Assembly: GCF_903642285.1 (NCBI RefSeq)
Contig: NZ_CAHJWJ010000018.1
Span: 1-64,000, forward strand
Origin: Sphingomonas bacterium
GTDB lineage: Bacteria > Pseudomonadota > Alphaproteobacteria > Sphingomonadales > Sphingomonadaceae
Reading direction: 5' to 3'
Length of the DNA: 64,000 nucleotides
Position numbers and translations under genes: made by a program. Under the pieces are notes generated by a model. That model was not told the origin of the DNA. It worked only from the letters and a program-made list of their open reading frames with translations, and did not search any database. Below, piece by piece: positions 36,516 through 46,459 of this stretch (its first letter is position 1; each line of letters begins with the position of its first letter).

Positions 36516-37803
36516 GCCGGAGCGTGTCGCCGGCCAGGTAGAGCGATCCCGCCACGAGGACGCAGCGCGGTTCGCCGGTCTGTCCGATACGATCGATCGC
36601 ATCGGCGACCGACGCGGCGGTGCCGGCCGCAAGTCCGAACGATTGGGCGACACCGGCGAGGATGTCGGGCGCATGATGCAGATGACCCGGTACCGGTACC
36701 GCGATCGCATCGCGCAGACCGGGGGCCAACGCGCGGAGGACGCCCGTCGCGTCCTTGTTCGCGAGCATCCCCAGCACCAGTGTCGCGGCCCCTTGCGAGA
36801 CGCTTCGAAGCGCCTTCGCGACCGGAATCGCGGCGGAGGGGTTGTGGGCACCGTCCAGCCAGACCGCGCTGCCCGCGGGCAGGCGATCGACCAGCGGACC
36901 GGGGGCAAGCCGCTGCATCCGCGCCGGCCACTGCGCCCATTCCGCCGCTGCGCGCATCGCCGCCTCCGGAATGTCCAGCGCGCCCTGACGACGCAGCATC
37001 GCGATGGCGAGCGCCAGGTTGCGCGACTGGTGTGCGCCGACCAGCCGCGGCCGGTGCGTGACGACGGAAAATCCGGGGTCGGTATACCGCATCGTCGACC
37101 GCGCGGTCTCGCTCGACCAGTCGCGTTTGCGGGCGAGCACGGGCGCGCCCGCCGCGGCAGCGACCGCCGCGATGCGGGCGCGCAGCGGCCGCGCATAGTC
37201 CATCGTGACGAGCGGCACGCCGCGCTTGGCGATCCCCGCTTTCTCGCCCGCGATGCCGATCAGCCGGTCGCCGAGGAAGGCTTCATGGTCGATGCCGAGC
37301 GCGGCGATGCCGGTCACCACCGGTGCGACGACGTTGGTCGCATCGAGCCGCCCGCCGAGCCCGACCTCGACGATCGTCGCGGCCGCGGGATGGCGGGCAA
37401 AGGCCAGGAATGCGGCGGCCGTCGTGACCTCGAAGAAGCTGGGCGCGATATCGTCGGCCGCGTCGAGAACCTCCGCGAGCAGCCCCGCGAGCGTGGCATC
37501 GTCGACCAGCCGCCCGGCGATCCGGATTCGTTCGTTGAAATGGACGAGGTGCGGACTGGAATAGACATGCACTTTGTACCCCGCCGCCTCGATCGCGGCG
37601 CGCAGGAACGCGCAGGTCGATCCCTTGCCGTTGGTTCCCGCGACGTGGAAGACCGGCGGCATCGCACGGTGCGGATCGCCGAGGCGCGCGAGGAGCGTGA
37701 CGATCCGTTCCAGGCCGAGGATGTCGGCACCGGGGGAGAGGGTGGCGAGGCGGTCGAGTTGCGCCTGGACGGCGGGATTGGTGGAGGTGGCGTGATCCGG
37801 CAT
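36493..37803 (-). CDS. folC: Folylpolyglutamate/dihydrofolate synthase FolC
   Basis: 436 residues. Joins glutamate to dihydropteroate and to folates. The ATP P-loop VAGTNGKGSTCAFLRA (about 48-63), the Mg-binding FEVTTAAAFLAFA, and HAPxPAAT-like DGAHNPSA near 310 are as expected for a Mur-ligase-like enzyme. It follows accD on the same strand, an order kept in many proteobacteria. Convergent with the permease gene. Confidence 0.95.
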   Translation of the reverse strand: MPDHATSTNPAVQAQLDRLATLSPGADILGLERIVTLLARLGDPHRAMPPVFHVAGTNGKGSTCAFLRAAIEAAGYKVHVYSSPHLVHFNERIRIAGRLVDDATLAGLLAEVLDAADDIAPSFFEVTTAAAFLAFARHPAAATIVEVGLGGRLDATNVVAPVVTGIAALGIDHEAFLGDRLIGIAGEKAGIAKRGVPLVTMDYARPLRARIAAVAAAAGAPVLARKRDWSSETARSTMRYTDPGFSVVTHRPRLVGAHQSRNLALAIAMLRRQGALDIPEAAMRAAAEWAQWPARMQRLAPGPLVDRLPAGSAVWLDGAHNPSAAIPVAKALRSVSQGAATLVLGMLANKDATGVLRALAPGLRDAIAVPVPGHLHHAPDILAGVAQSFGLAAGTAASVADAIDRIGQTGEPRCVLVAGSLYLAGDTLRLNDQVPD

Positions 37804-37826
37804 GACCTATCCCGCTTCAAAACGTC

Positions 37827-37905
37827 CGTCACCCCGGCCTAGTGCCGGGGGCCAGGGGCGGTGTCGCTCGTGGCTCTGGATGCCGGGACGGGCCCGGCAT
37901 GACGG
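37827..37905. repeat. Repeat family B inverted pair between accD and folC
   Basis: Arm 37827-37853 (CGTCACCCCGGCCTAGTGCC) and arm 37878-37905 (GGATGCCGGGACGGGCCCGG then CATGACGG). Each arm is itself a hairpin. It occupies nearly all of the accD-folC gap. Confidence 0.75.
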
Positions 37906-37910
37906 GGCAC

Positions 37911-38762
37911 CTACGCCGCCTGCTTCGCGCACAGATATCCGATCGTCTGCGCGATCCGCTCGGGCAGGTCGCGGCGGTGCACCACCATGTCCAGCATCCC
38001 GTGATCGAGCAGATATTCCGCGCGCTGGAACCCTTCGGGCAATTTCTCGCGGATCGTCTGTTCGATCACCCGTGCGCCGGCGAAGCCGATCAGCGCGCCG
38101 GGTTCGGCGATCTGGACGTCGCCGAGCATCGCATAGCTGGCGGTGACGCCGCCCGTGGTCGGATCGGTCAGCACGACGATATAGGGCAACCCCGCATCGT
38201 GGAGCATCGCGATCGCCACCGTCGCGCGCGGCATCTGCATGAGGCTGAGAATGCCTTCCTGCATCCGTGCCCCCCCGGCGGCGGTGAAGATGACATAGGG
38301 CACCCCGTCAGCGACCGCGTTCTCCACGCCGCGCACGAACGCCTCGCCGACCGCAATGCCCATCGACCCGCCCATGAACGCGAAATCCTGCACCCCGACG
38401 ATGGCACCATACCCGCCGATCGTCCCGCGCGCGTTGACGAGCGCGTCCTGTTCCCCGGTCGCGGTCCGTGCGGTCCTGATCCGATCGGCATAGCGTTTCG
38501 AGTCGCGGAACTTCAGCGGGTCCTCGGGGACCCTCGGCATCGGCAGAACCTGATAGTCGCCGTCGAAGATCTGGCCGAACCGTATCTTCGGCCCGATCCG
38601 CTCATGATGATCGCATTTCGGGCAGACAGAAAGATTTTCCTCCAGTTCCTTCACGAACACCATCTGCCCGCACCCCTTGCACTTGTGCCAGAGATTCTCC
38701 TCGGTCGACGCCTTCTTGGCGACGAACGGCAAGGCGTTGCGGACGCTGTTGAGCCAGCTCAT
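37911..38762 (-). CDS. accD: Acetyl-CoA carboxylase carboxyltransferase subunit beta
   Basis: 283 residues. With AccA it transfers CO2 from carboxybiotin to acetyl-CoA to make malonyl-CoA. The N-terminal zinc ribbon has four Cys (CKGCGQMV and CPKCDHH, about 27-49). The crotonase-like body includes [26 protein letters not shown] and [17 protein letters not shown]. The ATG overlaps the trpA stop by 4 bases. AccA is encoded far away at 61599. Confidence 0.97.
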   Translation of the reverse strand: MSWLNSVRNALPFVAKKASTEENLWHKCKGCGQMVFVKELEENLSVCPKCDHHERIGPKIRFGQIFDGDYQVLPMPRVPEDPLKFRDSKRYADRIRTARTATGEQDALVNARGTIGGYGAIVGVQDFAFMGGSMGIAVGEAFVRGVENAVADGVPYVIFTAAGGARMQEGILSLMQMPRATVAIAMLHDAGLPYIVVLTDPTTGGVTASYAMLGDVQIAEPGALIGFAGARVIEQTIREKLPEGFQRAEYLLDHGMLDMVVHRRDLPERIAQTIGYLCAKQAA

Positions 38763-39571
38763 GCGCCGATCTCCATGAGGGTTTGCCTTGCGCCCGCGAC
38801 GGCGTCGGCGAGGGTCCGAATATAGGCGGCGACGGGGCCGGGGGAGCCCACGCCGTGCCGCGCGACGATCTCGACGATCGCGGAGCCGACGACGACCCCG
38901 TCCGCGACGCGCGCGACCTGCGCCGCCTGTTCGGGGGTGCGAATGCCGAAGCCGACCGCGACGGGCAACTCGGTCGCGGCCTTTAGCCGGGCGACCGCGG
39001 CGTCGATGGAATCCTGCTGTGGCTGTTGCTTACCGGTGATACCTGCAACGGAGACGTAATAGAGAAAACCACTCGCGCCCGTCAATACGGTCGGCAATCG
39101 TGCGGCGTCGGTGGTAGGGGTGGCAAGACGGATCGCGGCAATCCCCGCGGCGCGCAGCGCCGGGCCGAGTGCATCGTCCTCCTCTGGCGGGATATCGACG
39201 CAGATCACGCCGTCGACGCCCGCATCCTTCGCCGCGGCGGCGAACCGGTCCGCCCCGCGTCGGATCATGGGATTGGCATAGCCCATCAGGACCAGCGGGA
39301 CGTCCGGGTGGCGCGCGCGGAAGCCCTTCGCGATCGCGAGGATGTCGGCGGTGGTCGTGCCCGCGCCCAAGCTGCGGATATTCGCGGCCTGGATCGCGGG
39401 GCCGTCGGCCATCGGATCGGTGAACGGCATGCCCAGCTCGATCACGTCCGCGCCGCCTTCGACGAGCGCTTCGAGGATCGCGGGGGTGGCCGCTGGCGTT
39501 GGATCACCTGCGGTGACGAAGGCTATGAGCGCGGGGGAAGGTTTGGCAAAGGCGGCGGCGAGACGGGTCAT
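38759..39571 (-). CDS. trpA: Tryptophan synthase alpha subunit
   Basis: 270 residues. Cleaves indole-3-glycerol phosphate and passes indole to TrpB. Catalytic Glu in [20 protein letters not shown] (about 50) and Asp in [10 protein letters not shown]; phosphate site GFGIRTPEQ and VVGSAIV. Translationally coupled to accD, part of trpF-trpB-trpA-accD-folC. Confidence 0.97.
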   Translation of the reverse strand: MTRLAAAFAKPSPALIAFVTAGDPTPAATPAILEALVEGGADVIELGMPFTDPMADGPAIQAANIRSLGAGTTTADILAIAKGFRARHPDVPLVLMGYANPMIRRGADRFAAAAKDAGVDGVICVDIPPEEDDALGPALRAAGIAAIRLATPTTDAARLPTVLTGASGFLYYVSVAGITGKQQPQQDSIDAAVARLKAATELPVAVGFGIRTPEQAAQVARVADGVVVGSAIVEIVARHGVGSPGPVAAYIRTLADAVAGARQTLMEIGA

Positions 39572-39584
39572 ACCGAATACACCC

Positions 39585-39680
39585 CGTCACCCCGGCCTCG
39601 TGGCGGGGTCCATCGTGCCGCGTGACCAGAAGCGATAGGATGCGGTGCACGATCGATGCCGGGACAAGCCCGGCATGACG
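39585..39680. repeat. Repeat family B inverted pair between trpB and trpA
   Basis: Arm 39585-39613 (CGTCACCCCGGCCTCGTGG then CGGGGTCCAT) and arm 39655-39680 (GATGCCGGGACAAGCCCGG then CATGACG). It fills the 118-base gap between trpB and trpA, within the operon. Confidence 0.75.
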
Positions 39681-39689
39681 AAATGAAGG

Positions 39690-40919
39690 TCATATCGCAG
39701 CCCCGAGCGCTTCGGCGACGGTGAAGATGTCCTTGTCCCCCCGCCCGCACAGATTGGCGAGGATCACCTGATCCTGCCGCATCTCCCGCGCCTTGCGCGT
39801 CACCGCTGCAATCGCGTGCGAAGGTTCCAGCGCGGGGATGATGCCTTCCGTCCGGCACAGCAGCTGGAACGCGTCGAGCGCCTCGATATCGGTCGCGCTG
39901 TCGTACTGCACGCGGCCGATGTCGCGCAGCCAGGCATGCTCGGGGCCGATGCCGGGATAGTCCAGCCCCGCCGAGATCGAATGCGCCTCGGTGATCTGGC
40001 CGTCTTCGTCCTGCAGCAGGTACGTCTTGTTGCCGTGGAGCACCCCGGGCGACCCACCCGCCAAGCTTGCGGCATGTTCCTTGTCGAGGCCGTGCCCCGC
40101 CGCTTCGACGCCGAGCATCGCGACATCGGCATCGTCGAGGAACGGATGGAACAGCCCGATCGCATTCGATCCGCCGCCGATCGCGGCGACGAGCAGGTCG
40201 GGCAGCCGTCCCGTCCGTGCCAGCATCTGCGCGCGCGCTTCCTTGCCGATCACGCTCTGGAAATCGCGGACCAGTTCCGGATACGGATGCGGCCCCGCCG
40301 CGGTGCCGATGATGTAGAAGGTGTCGTGGACGTTCGCGACCCAGTCGCGCATGCCCTCGTTCATCGCGTCCTTCAGCGTATGCGCGCCGCTGGTCACCGG
40401 ACGGACCTCCGCGCCGAGCAGCTTCATGCGGAACACGTTGGGTGCCTGCCGCTCGATATCGCGCGCGCCCATATAGATCACGCAGGGCAGGCCGAAACGC
40501 GCGCAGACGGTGGCGGTGGCGACGCCATGCTGGCCCGCGCCCGTCTCCGCGATGATCCGGGTCTTGCCCATCCGCATCGCGAGCAGGATCTGGCCGACGC
40601 AATTGTTGATCTTGTGCGCGCCGGTATGGTTCAGCTCGTCGCGCTTGAACCAGACCTGCGCCCCCATGCCGTCGGGCGCGGACGCGCGCAGCGCTTCGGT
40701 CAGACGCTCGGCATAGTAGAGCGGCGAGGGGCGGCCGACATAATGCTCCAGCAGATCGTCGAACTGCGCCTGGAATGCGGGGTCTTCCTTCGCCGCGCGG
40801 TATTCGCGGTCGAGATCGAGGACGAGCGGCATCAGCGTCTCGGCGACGTACCGCCCGCCATAATCACCGAAATGGCCGCGATCGTCTGGTTGGGTGCGGA
40901 AGGAATTGGGGGCGTTCAT
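39690..40919 (-). CDS. trpB: Tryptophan synthase beta subunit
   Basis: 409 residues from ATG 40919; the upstream ATG 40976 would add unconserved residues. It condenses indole and serine using PLP. The PLP lysine is in [13 protein letters not shown] (about 91), the phosphate cup in [11 protein letters not shown], and [12 protein letters not shown] near 55. Normal length. Next gene upstream is trpF. Confidence 0.97.
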   Translation of the reverse strand: MNAPNSFRTQPDDRGHFGDYGGRYVAETLMPLVLDLDREYRAAKEDPAFQAQFDDLLEHYVGRPSPLYYAERLTEALRASAPDGMGAQVWFKRDELNHTGAHKINNCVGQILLAMRMGKTRIIAETGAGQHGVATATVCARFGLPCVIYMGARDIERQAPNVFRMKLLGAEVRPVTSGAHTLKDAMNEGMRDWVANVHDTFYIIGTAAGPHPYPELVRDFQSVIGKEARAQMLARTGRLPDLLVAAIGGGSNAIGLFHPFLDDADVAMLGVEAAGHGLDKEHAASLAGGSPGVLHGNKTYLLQDEDGQITEAHSISAGLDYPGIGPEHAWLRDIGRVQYDSATDIEALDAFQLLCRTEGIIPALEPSHAIAAVTRKAREMRQDQVILANLCGRGDKDIFTVAEALGAAI

Positions 40920-41004
40920 ACCCGACGCTTTAGCATCTGGCGGTAGCGAGTCACTCCCGCCATACGACATTCCCACCGGGCCTTCGCAGGGGTGGGGTGG
41001 ATTC

Positions 41005-41640
41005 CTATGCCGCGACCGCAGCCAGAAACGCGGCGATTTTGCCGACGTCCTTCACCCCCGGCGCGCTTTCCACGCCGGATGAAACGTCGACCGCGCTGGC
41101 CCCCGTCGCGCGGATCGCATCCGCCACGTTCGCCGGATCGAGCCCGCCCGACAACAGCCACGGCAGCGGGTGGCGGAAGCCGTCCAGCAGCGTCCAGTCG
41201 AACCGGACCCCCATCCCACCGGGCAGCGCCGCACCTTCCGGCGTCTTGGCGTCGTACAGGACCCGGTCCACCGCACCCGCATAGGTTTGCGCCGCGTCGA
41301 GATCGGCGCGTGTCTTGACCGCCACCGCCGCCCAGGTCTCGCGGCCGAACCGCGCACGGATCGCGGCGGCGCGGGTCGGGGTTACCCGGTGGAGCTGGAC
41401 GGCGTCGAGCCGCCCCGCCTCGATCGCCCGCGTCACCAGTTCGTCGTCGGGATCGACGAACACGCCGACCCGTCCGACCCGCCCCGGCACCCGCGCCGCC
41501 AGTTCGGCGGCACGATCGAACGTCAGGTCGCGCGGGGAGGGGGCGAAGAACACGAACCCGACCTGCGCTGCGCCATGTCGGATCGCGGCGTCCAGCGTCC
41601 CGGGCGTCGACAGGCCGCAGATCTTGGCGGTCGCGGGCAT
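41005..41640 (-). CDS. trpF: Phosphoribosylanthranilate isomerase
   Basis: 211 residues from ATG 41640. Third step of tryptophan synthesis. Catalytic Cys in [15 protein letters not shown] (about 8), [26 protein letters not shown] and the terminal catalytic Asp region [14 protein letters not shown]. Overlaps the upstream GNAT gene stop by one base. Confidence 0.97.
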   Translation of the reverse strand: MPATAKICGLSTPGTLDAAIRHGAAQVGFVFFAPSPRDLTFDRAAELAARVPGRVGRVGVFVDPDDELVTRAIEAGRLDAVQLHRVTPTRAAAIRARFGRETWAAVAVKTRADLDAAQTYAGAVDRVLYDAKTPEGAALPGGMGVRFDWTLLDGFRHPLPWLLSGGLDPANVADAIRATGASAVDVSSGVESAPGVKDVGKIAAFLAAVAA

Positions 41641-42152
41641 CAGGCGAGCGGCTTTTCGAGGACGACGAGGAACAGCGGCGGATCGAGAGCGATCGGAAAA
41701 TCGCGACGTTCCCCGGTAAGCACGTACCCGCGGCGACGATAGAAAGCGATCAATTCGCGGCGCTGCTCGATGACGGTCATCTCGATCCGTCTCGCGCCGA
41801 ACGTGACGCGCGCGATATCCTCGGCGGCGTCGATCAGGTGCTTGCCGTGACCCGCGGCCTGAAGCGGCGGATCGACGCACAGCAGGCCGAGATAGGCGAG
41901 ATCGCGGTCGATCGTCGCGACGCGGACGCAACCGATCCGTCGATCGCCCGACCATCCGACCAGCAGGCGTTCGGCGGGATCGGCGAGCATCGCGTGCAAT
42001 TCGGCGAGGTCGATCCGTTCACCCTCGCCGATCAGATCCGCCTCATGCGTCCACCCGGCCCGCGACGCCGCGCCGCGATAGGCGCGCTGTATCAGCGCCT
42101 GGAGCGGGACGATGTCGGCGGTGGTGGCAAGGCAAGTCGACAGCGCGGGCAT
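41640..42152 (-). CDS. GNAT-family N-acetyltransferase
   Basis: 170 residues. GNAT fold with the acetyl-CoA loop in LCVDPPLQAAGHGKHLIDAAED (about 91-112; motif A QxxGxGxxL-like) and a C-terminal LIAFYRRRGYVLTGERR. The acceptor substrate is unknown. It sits inside the pyrF-trpF operon, 51 bases after pyrF, and is translationally linked to trpF, which is a stable sphingomonad arrangement as far as I recall. Confidence 0.88.
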   Translation of the reverse strand: MPALSTCLATTADIVPLQALIQRAYRGAASRAGWTHEADLIGEGERIDLAELHAMLADPAERLLVGWSGDRRIGCVRVATIDRDLAYLGLLCVDPPLQAAGHGKHLIDAAEDIARVTFGARRIEMTVIEQRRELIAFYRRRGYVLTGERRDFPIALDPPLFLVVLEKPLA

Positions 42153-42203
42153 GGCGACGGCTGTAGCATTACGCGGTCGGTGGGCAATGGTAAGGGACGC
42201 GCG

Positions 42204-42875
42204 CTACAACGTCGCCTCGATCGCGCGCGCGGCGGTGTCGGGGTCCTCCGCCTGCGTGATCGGTCGTCCGACCACGAGGATCGAGGCACCAGCGTCGAGC
42301 GCCTGGCGCGGGGTCATGATGCGTTTCTGGTCGCCGACATGATCGTCGGGCAAGCGGATCCCGGGGACGACGAGGAAGCCCTTGGCCCAGCGCTTCCGCG
42401 CGGCGGCGACCTCGGGGCCGGCGCAGACGATGCCGTCGATCCCGGCTTCCGCGGAGAGGTCGGTCAGGCGTAGCACCTGATCGTGCGCGCTGCCGGAGAT
42501 GCCCGTCGCGGCGAGGTCGCTGTCGTCCAGGCTGGTCAGCATCGTGACCCCCACCACTTTGGTGGCGGGCGGCGCGGCGGCCTTCGCGTCCTCCAGCATC
42601 GCGCGACCCCCGCTGGCGTGCACGGTCAGGATCGCGGGCGCGAGCGGCCCCAGCGCCTGTACCGCCTTGGCGACCGTGTTGGGAATATCGTGAAGCTTCA
42701 GGTCGAGAAAGATCGGCAGCCCGATCGCCGCCATGTCACGAACCCCCGGCTGTCCGTTGGCGACGAAGAATTCCAGTCCCAGTTTCAGCCCACCGACATG
42801 ATGCCGCACCCGCTGCGCGATCGCCCTGGCGCGCGCGAGGTGGGGGGTATCGATCGCGACGTAGAGCGGGCTCAT
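42204..42875 (-). CDS. pyrF: Orotidine 5'-phosphate decarboxylase
   Basis: 223 residues from ATG 42875. Last step of UMP synthesis. Catalytic array in IFLDLKLHDIPNTV (Asp-x-Lys-x-x-Asp, about 58-71), substrate Lys in GGLKLGLEFF, phosphate-binding PGIR and RPITQA near the end. Overlaps the upstream lapA-like gene by 4 bases. Confidence 0.96.
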   Translation of the reverse strand: MSPLYVAIDTPHLARARAIAQRVRHHVGGLKLGLEFFVANGQPGVRDMAAIGLPIFLDLKLHDIPNTVAKAVQALGPLAPAILTVHASGGRAMLEDAKAAAPPATKVVGVTMLTSLDDSDLAATGISGSAHDQVLRLTDLSAEAGIDGIVCAGPEVAAARKRWAKGFLVVPGIRLPDDHVGDQKRIMTPRQALDAGASILVVGRPITQAEDPDTAARAIEATL

Positions 42876-43219
42876 GGATCGATCGCCTGAACGGAAACGA
42901 TCGGCGTCGGCGGAGTCTCCGATGCGACGACCGGCAGCGGCGATACGGGCGGCTGCGGCGCGGGCGGCACGATGCGCAGATCGGCCAGCGCGCGTTCGCA
43001 GGCCGCAAGACGCTGCCGCAACCGCCAGCGCACGGCATGATGGAATACGAGCATCGGCAGGAACCCGGCGAGGAAGGTCACCAGCAGCAGCAGCGGCAGG
43101 TTCACGTCCGCGATCAGGCCGCTCCACAAATGGATCTCGACCAGATCCCAATTGCCGTAGGTGAAGATCGCGGCAAGGAACGTCAGCAGACACCAGAACA
43201 GGATTTTCAGGAACTGCAT
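42872..43219 (-). CDS. LapA-like (DUF1049) inner-membrane protein
   Basis: 115 residues. Two membrane segments (FLKILFWCLLTFLAAIFTYGN and LPLLLLVTFLAGFLPMLVFHH) separated by a short loop with NWDLVEIHLW, then a basic helix RWRLRQRLAACERAL and a Pro-rich tail. This matches the LapA (lipopolysaccharide assembly) fold, which in E. coli helps control LpxC turnover. The start of pyrF is inside its end. Role here not certain. Confidence 0.8.
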   Translation of the reverse strand: MQFLKILFWCLLTFLAAIFTYGNWDLVEIHLWSGLIADVNLPLLLLVTFLAGFLPMLVFHHAVRWRLRQRLAACERALADLRIVPPAPQPPVSPLPVVASETPPTPIVSVQAIDP

Positions 43220-43295
43220 CGGCTGGCCATCCTCGCTACCTACGCTCGTTGGGACGACGCTAGCCGTGAAGCGTGTCGCTGGCCAGTGCGAGCGC

Positions 43296-45593
43296 TCACC
43301 CGATTTCCCGCCGCAGCGACGCGACCAGCGCCGCGACAGCGGTAAGACGCGGTTCCTCCTCGTCCAGGATCGCCAGGAACGCGGCGTGCTTGATTGCGGC
43401 GACGCGGCCGGGTTTCATTCGCGCCGTGCGGGGCAGGGTGGAGACGGCGATGTCGATCATCCGCTCCGCACCATGCAGCCGTCCCCAGAGATAGTCGTTC
43501 TCGCGGTAGGCGCGACTGAAGAATGCGCCGAAGCTGCTGAACTGGATGCCCTTGAGCGTCGCCTCAGCACCGCCCGCGCGGATGGAAACGGCGTCGTCGG
43601 GGGCGATGCGATCGACCTTGATCGGATCGAATTCGTCCAGTCCCTCGCCCTGCAGCATCGGCAACGTCGCCGCATCGAAATAGGGAAAGCCGAGATAGGC
43701 GAGCAGCAGCGGCCGACGCGTCTCCTTCGATGCGGTGGCGAACGCCGCCGCCAGCCGCGCATCGGTATCCGCGTCGAGCCGGGTCAGGTCGAGCGACCGG
43801 GACAGCGCCTCGAGCAACGCGCCCGCATCGCCGCGCAACGATCGCACGTCTGGACGAAGCGCGGCGTGCGCATCGGCCCGTTCGCGATCGAGATAGGCGG
43901 AGAGCGATTCGTATATGGCTTCGCGCACCGCCGCCGCTTCGCGTTCGTCGATCGTGGCGTCGCCCGCGGTCCCGATCGCCGCGTCCGCTTCGACATCGGA
44001 CAATCGCCGCGCGAGCAGCCGAAGGCGGCGGATGCGAAAGCGCAGATCGAAGCGGCGGAGGAAATCGATCTCCGCCGCGTGGCGATCGTCCGACGTGGCG
44101 TGCGCGGCGACGGCGGCCTCGATGGCGGCGCGGATCCTGCGCCGGCGCAGCGGCCCGGGTTCGCCGCCGGCGTGGTAAAGCAGGCTGGCGATCGTCTCCA
44201 CGACGCCGACCACCTTCAGATGCCCGTAAGCGGCGTAGCTGTATCCGGCGCGCGCGGCGGCCGCCATCTGCGCGCGCCGCCGCCAGGCGATCAGCCGCTT
44301 CGGCGTCGGCCGATCGAGGAACAGCGTGCGGCCGAACAGCGATTCGATCTCCGCCTCGACATCGGGGCGGATGGTCGCGACGACATTGCGCATCCGCTCG
44401 GTGCGTGCGGACCGGGCGGCGATCGCTTCCAGATTGTCGCGGATCGGTTGCTGGCGCGGCAGTTCGCTGATCGATGCGAGGATGGTCTGGAAGAAACCGG
44501 GCTTTTCGCTCTGACTGCCGATCCGGAATTTCAGCCCCGGAAACGGATCGATATAGATGAACCGCCGATCGATCTCGCGCCGGGCGGGACGCTCCCGAAG
44601 GGCTTCGATCGCCGGCCGGAACGGCGCATTGGCCAGGACCGAGCCGTCGATCAGGACCGCCTGTTCCGCCCCGTGCGCCGCCCAGTGACGCGGCAGGATC
44701 CGCGTCAGGAAATCGGCGCGTCCGGGCCACGCGATCCGCCTCCGTTCGATCACCATATCCAGCTCGCCGACCACGAACGGCGGGAAGGCACCCGGGAAAC
44801 TCGAGGTCGCACGCGCGGCGAACGCCATTTCCGGCACGGCGGCCAGTGTATCTACGGGTACGCCGTGATCGCTGAAGCCGACGACCAGCCGGTGTTCGGT
44901 CTCGATCACCTCCGGTGGCGAATGGAGCGACAGGCGTTCGGGGTGGCCGGTGAAATCGGTGACCGTGACGAACAGGTCGAGCGGTTGGCCGAGCGGCAGC
45001 AGCCGGGGACCGCGCTCGCTCGCCGCCATCGCATCCAGCGCATCGATCAGCAGGTTGGTGAACGTCGCCCCGCCGAACGGCGGATCGAACCAGCGCGAGC
45101 GGACGAAATGCGACAATTTGGCGCGGACCTCTTCACGCGTCGTTTCGTCCAGCGCCTCGACCTTGCTGGCGCTTCGCCCGGCCGCCACCCAAGCCAGCGG
45201 AAGCGCCCATAATTTGGAGAAGCGCGAATTGGGGGCCGCGTCGGGATCGATCAGCGCCTCGACATCGGCCGACGTCAGCCATAGTTCGGTCAGCGGATCG
45301 AGGCTCTGCCCGGTCGCGATCGCCTGGGCGAGGAAGATGCCGTTGATCCCGCCGGCGCTGGCACCTGCGATGATGTCCGCCAGAACTCGAACCCGGACAC
45401 CGCTCTGCTCCTGCATTTCGGCGAACAGCGCGTGGTAGACGCTTTCGCTGCCGGTGCTGGGCGCATGGCCGTCATGATAGGCGAGGCTGGCCCGGGCGAG
45501 GTGCCATATCTCCTTGGTGATGCCGTGCATGTAGACCGCGAGGCTGATGCCGCCATAGCAGACGAGCGCGAGGCGAAGCTCCTTCTCGCGCAC
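43296..45593 (-). CDS. Patatin-like phospholipase (DUF3376-type)
   Basis: 765 residues with a GTG start at 45593, 3 bases after the EEP gene. The patatin domain opens with ALVCYGGISLAVYMHG, the nucleophile Ser is in IIAGASAGGINGIFLA (about 65-80) and the Asp of the dyad in VLIDGSVLANAPF (about 316). The large C-terminal half resembles DUF3376, seen with patatins in actinobacteria and alphaproteobacteria. It should hydrolyse acyl lipids. No signal peptide. It forms a two-gene unit with the EEP phosphatase. Confidence 0.85.
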   Translation of the reverse strand: MREKELRLALVCYGGISLAVYMHGITKEIWHLARASLAYHDGHAPSTGSESVYHALFAEMQEQSGVRVRVLADIIAGASAGGINGIFLAQAIATGQSLDPLTELWLTSADVEALIDPDAAPNSRFSKLWALPLAWVAAGRSASKVEALDETTREEVRAKLSHFVRSRWFDPPFGGATFTNLLIDALDAMAASERGPRLLPLGQPLDLFVTVTDFTGHPERLSLHSPPEVIETEHRLVVGFSDHGVPVDTLAAVPEMAFAARATSSFPGAFPPFVVGELDMVIERRRIAWPGRADFLTRILPRHWAAHGAEQAVLIDGSVLANAPFRPAIEALRERPARREIDRRFIYIDPFPGLKFRIGSQSEKPGFFQTILASISELPRQQPIRDNLEAIAARSARTERMRNVVATIRPDVEAEIESLFGRTLFLDRPTPKRLIAWRRRAQMAAAARAGYSYAAYGHLKVVGVVETIASLLYHAGGEPGPLRRRRIRAAIEAAVAAHATSDDRHAAEIDFLRRFDLRFRIRRLRLLARRLSDVEADAAIGTAGDATIDEREAAAVREAIYESLSAYLDRERADAHAALRPDVRSLRGDAGALLEALSRSLDLTRLDADTDARLAAAFATASKETRRPLLLAYLGFPYFDAATLPMLQGEGLDEFDPIKVDRIAPDDAVSIRAGGAEATLKGIQFSSFGAFFSRAYRENDYLWGRLHGAERMIDIAVSTLPRTARMKPGRVAAIKHAAFLAILDEEEPRLTAVAALVASLRREIG

Positions 45594-45595
45594 GT

Positions 45596-46309
45596 CTAGA
45601 CGTCGTCCCGTGGCGCGCGGGCGGGGTCGATCACGGCCCAGATCGGCAGATGGTCGCTCGCCTTGCGCGCGGTGGCGCTCGTCAGCACGCCGCAATCGAC
45701 GATCGGCATCGACCGCGACACCATGATTCGGTCGAGCCGACCCACCGGGCGCTTGGCATGGAAAGTGGGACCGGTCGCCGCGAAATGATGGTCGCGCGCG
45801 AAATCGCGCAGGCATCCGCTGTGCGAGGACCATTCGTTGAGGTCGCCCATCAGGATCGACGGCAGCGATCGCGGATCTTCCGCGATATGGGCGAGGATCG
45901 CCGCCGCCTGCCGCCGCCGCCACAGCCCGGACAGATCAAGATGCATGCCGACCACGCGCACGGCGGCCCCGGTCAGTTCGACATCGGCACTGACCGCACC
46001 GCGCGGTTCCAGTGAAGGGAGGTGGATCGTCGCCCCGGCCGACACGACCGCGGACGAGCGCACGAGAATCGCATTGCCGTGCCATCCCATGCTGGCCGAA
46101 CGCGTCCGCCCGCCGACCACTTGCCAGCCGTCGCGCTCGATCAGCGTATCCGGAATGATCCGCGCGCGGGTGCCGAAGCGGCGGTCGACCTCCTGCAACG
46201 CGACGATATCGGCATCCAGCTCGCCCAGCACGTCCATGATCCGCGCCGGGTCGCAGCGCCGATCGCCGCCCACGCCCTTGTGGATATTGTAGCTGGCGAC
46301 CTTCATCAT
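45596..46309 (-). CDS. Endonuclease/exonuclease/phosphatase family protein
   Basis: 237 residues from ATG 46309 (ATG 46306 also possible). EEP superfamily: SYNIHKGVGGD (Asn and His of the active site), VALQEVDRR (metal Glu), MGDLNEW and the terminal ASDHLPIWA Asp-His pair. Members cleave phosphodiesters in lipids or nucleic acids; the cell-envelope neighbour patatin suggests a lipid role, such as a sphingomyelinase-like or cardiolipin-linked phosphatase, but this is inference. Upstream is tRNA-Thr. Confidence 0.85.
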   Translation of the reverse strand: MMKVASYNIHKGVGGDRRCDPARIMDVLGELDADIVALQEVDRRFGTRARIIPDTLIERDGWQVVGGRTRSASMGWHGNAILVRSSAVVSAGATIHLPSLEPRGAVSADVELTGAAVRVVGMHLDLSGLWRRRQAAAILAHIAEDPRSLPSILMGDLNEWSSHSGCLRDFARDHHFAATGPTFHAKRPVGRLDRIMVSRSMPIVDCGVLTSATARKASDHLPIWAVIDPARAPRDDV

Positions 46310-46369
46310 TCCGCGGACGTAACGCCTTGCCTGGCTACGGTATCCTTCGCGGCCGACGTCGGCGGCTGG

Positions 46370-46442
46370 TGCCGGTTGCAGGAATCGAACCCGCGACATC
46401 CAGTTTACAAAACTGGCGCTCTACCAACTGAGCTAAACCGGC
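46370..46442 (-). tRNA. tRNA-Thr (anticodon TGT)
   Basis: The minus strand begins GCCGGTTTAGCTCAGTTGG, has the anticodon arm CCAGT-TTTGTAA-ACTGG with TGT, the T arm GCGGGTTCGATTCCTGC and closes with AACCGGC. The 7-bp acceptor stem GCCGGTT/AACCGGC is perfect. Discriminator A at 46370 and an encoded CCA at 46367-46369. Confidence 0.97.
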
Positions 46443-46459
46443 CCGTCCGCGCCAATGCG

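Noticed and set aside
35163..37196. A 677-codon minus-strand frame covering the permease and part of folC
   Set aside because: Antisense to the permease and out of frame with folC; no conserved content.
40977..41004. A trp attenuator or leader peptide before trp genes
   Set aside because: trpF and trpB are inside a longer operon and no leader with Trp codons plus alternative hairpins could be seen.
43161..45212. A 683-codon plus-strand frame opposite the patatin gene
   Set aside because: Shadow of the patatin codons; the patatin has an intact active site.
46370..46442. tRNA-Thr as an island integration site
   Set aside because: No partial tRNA duplication or integrase was seen nearby; both flanks look like core genes.
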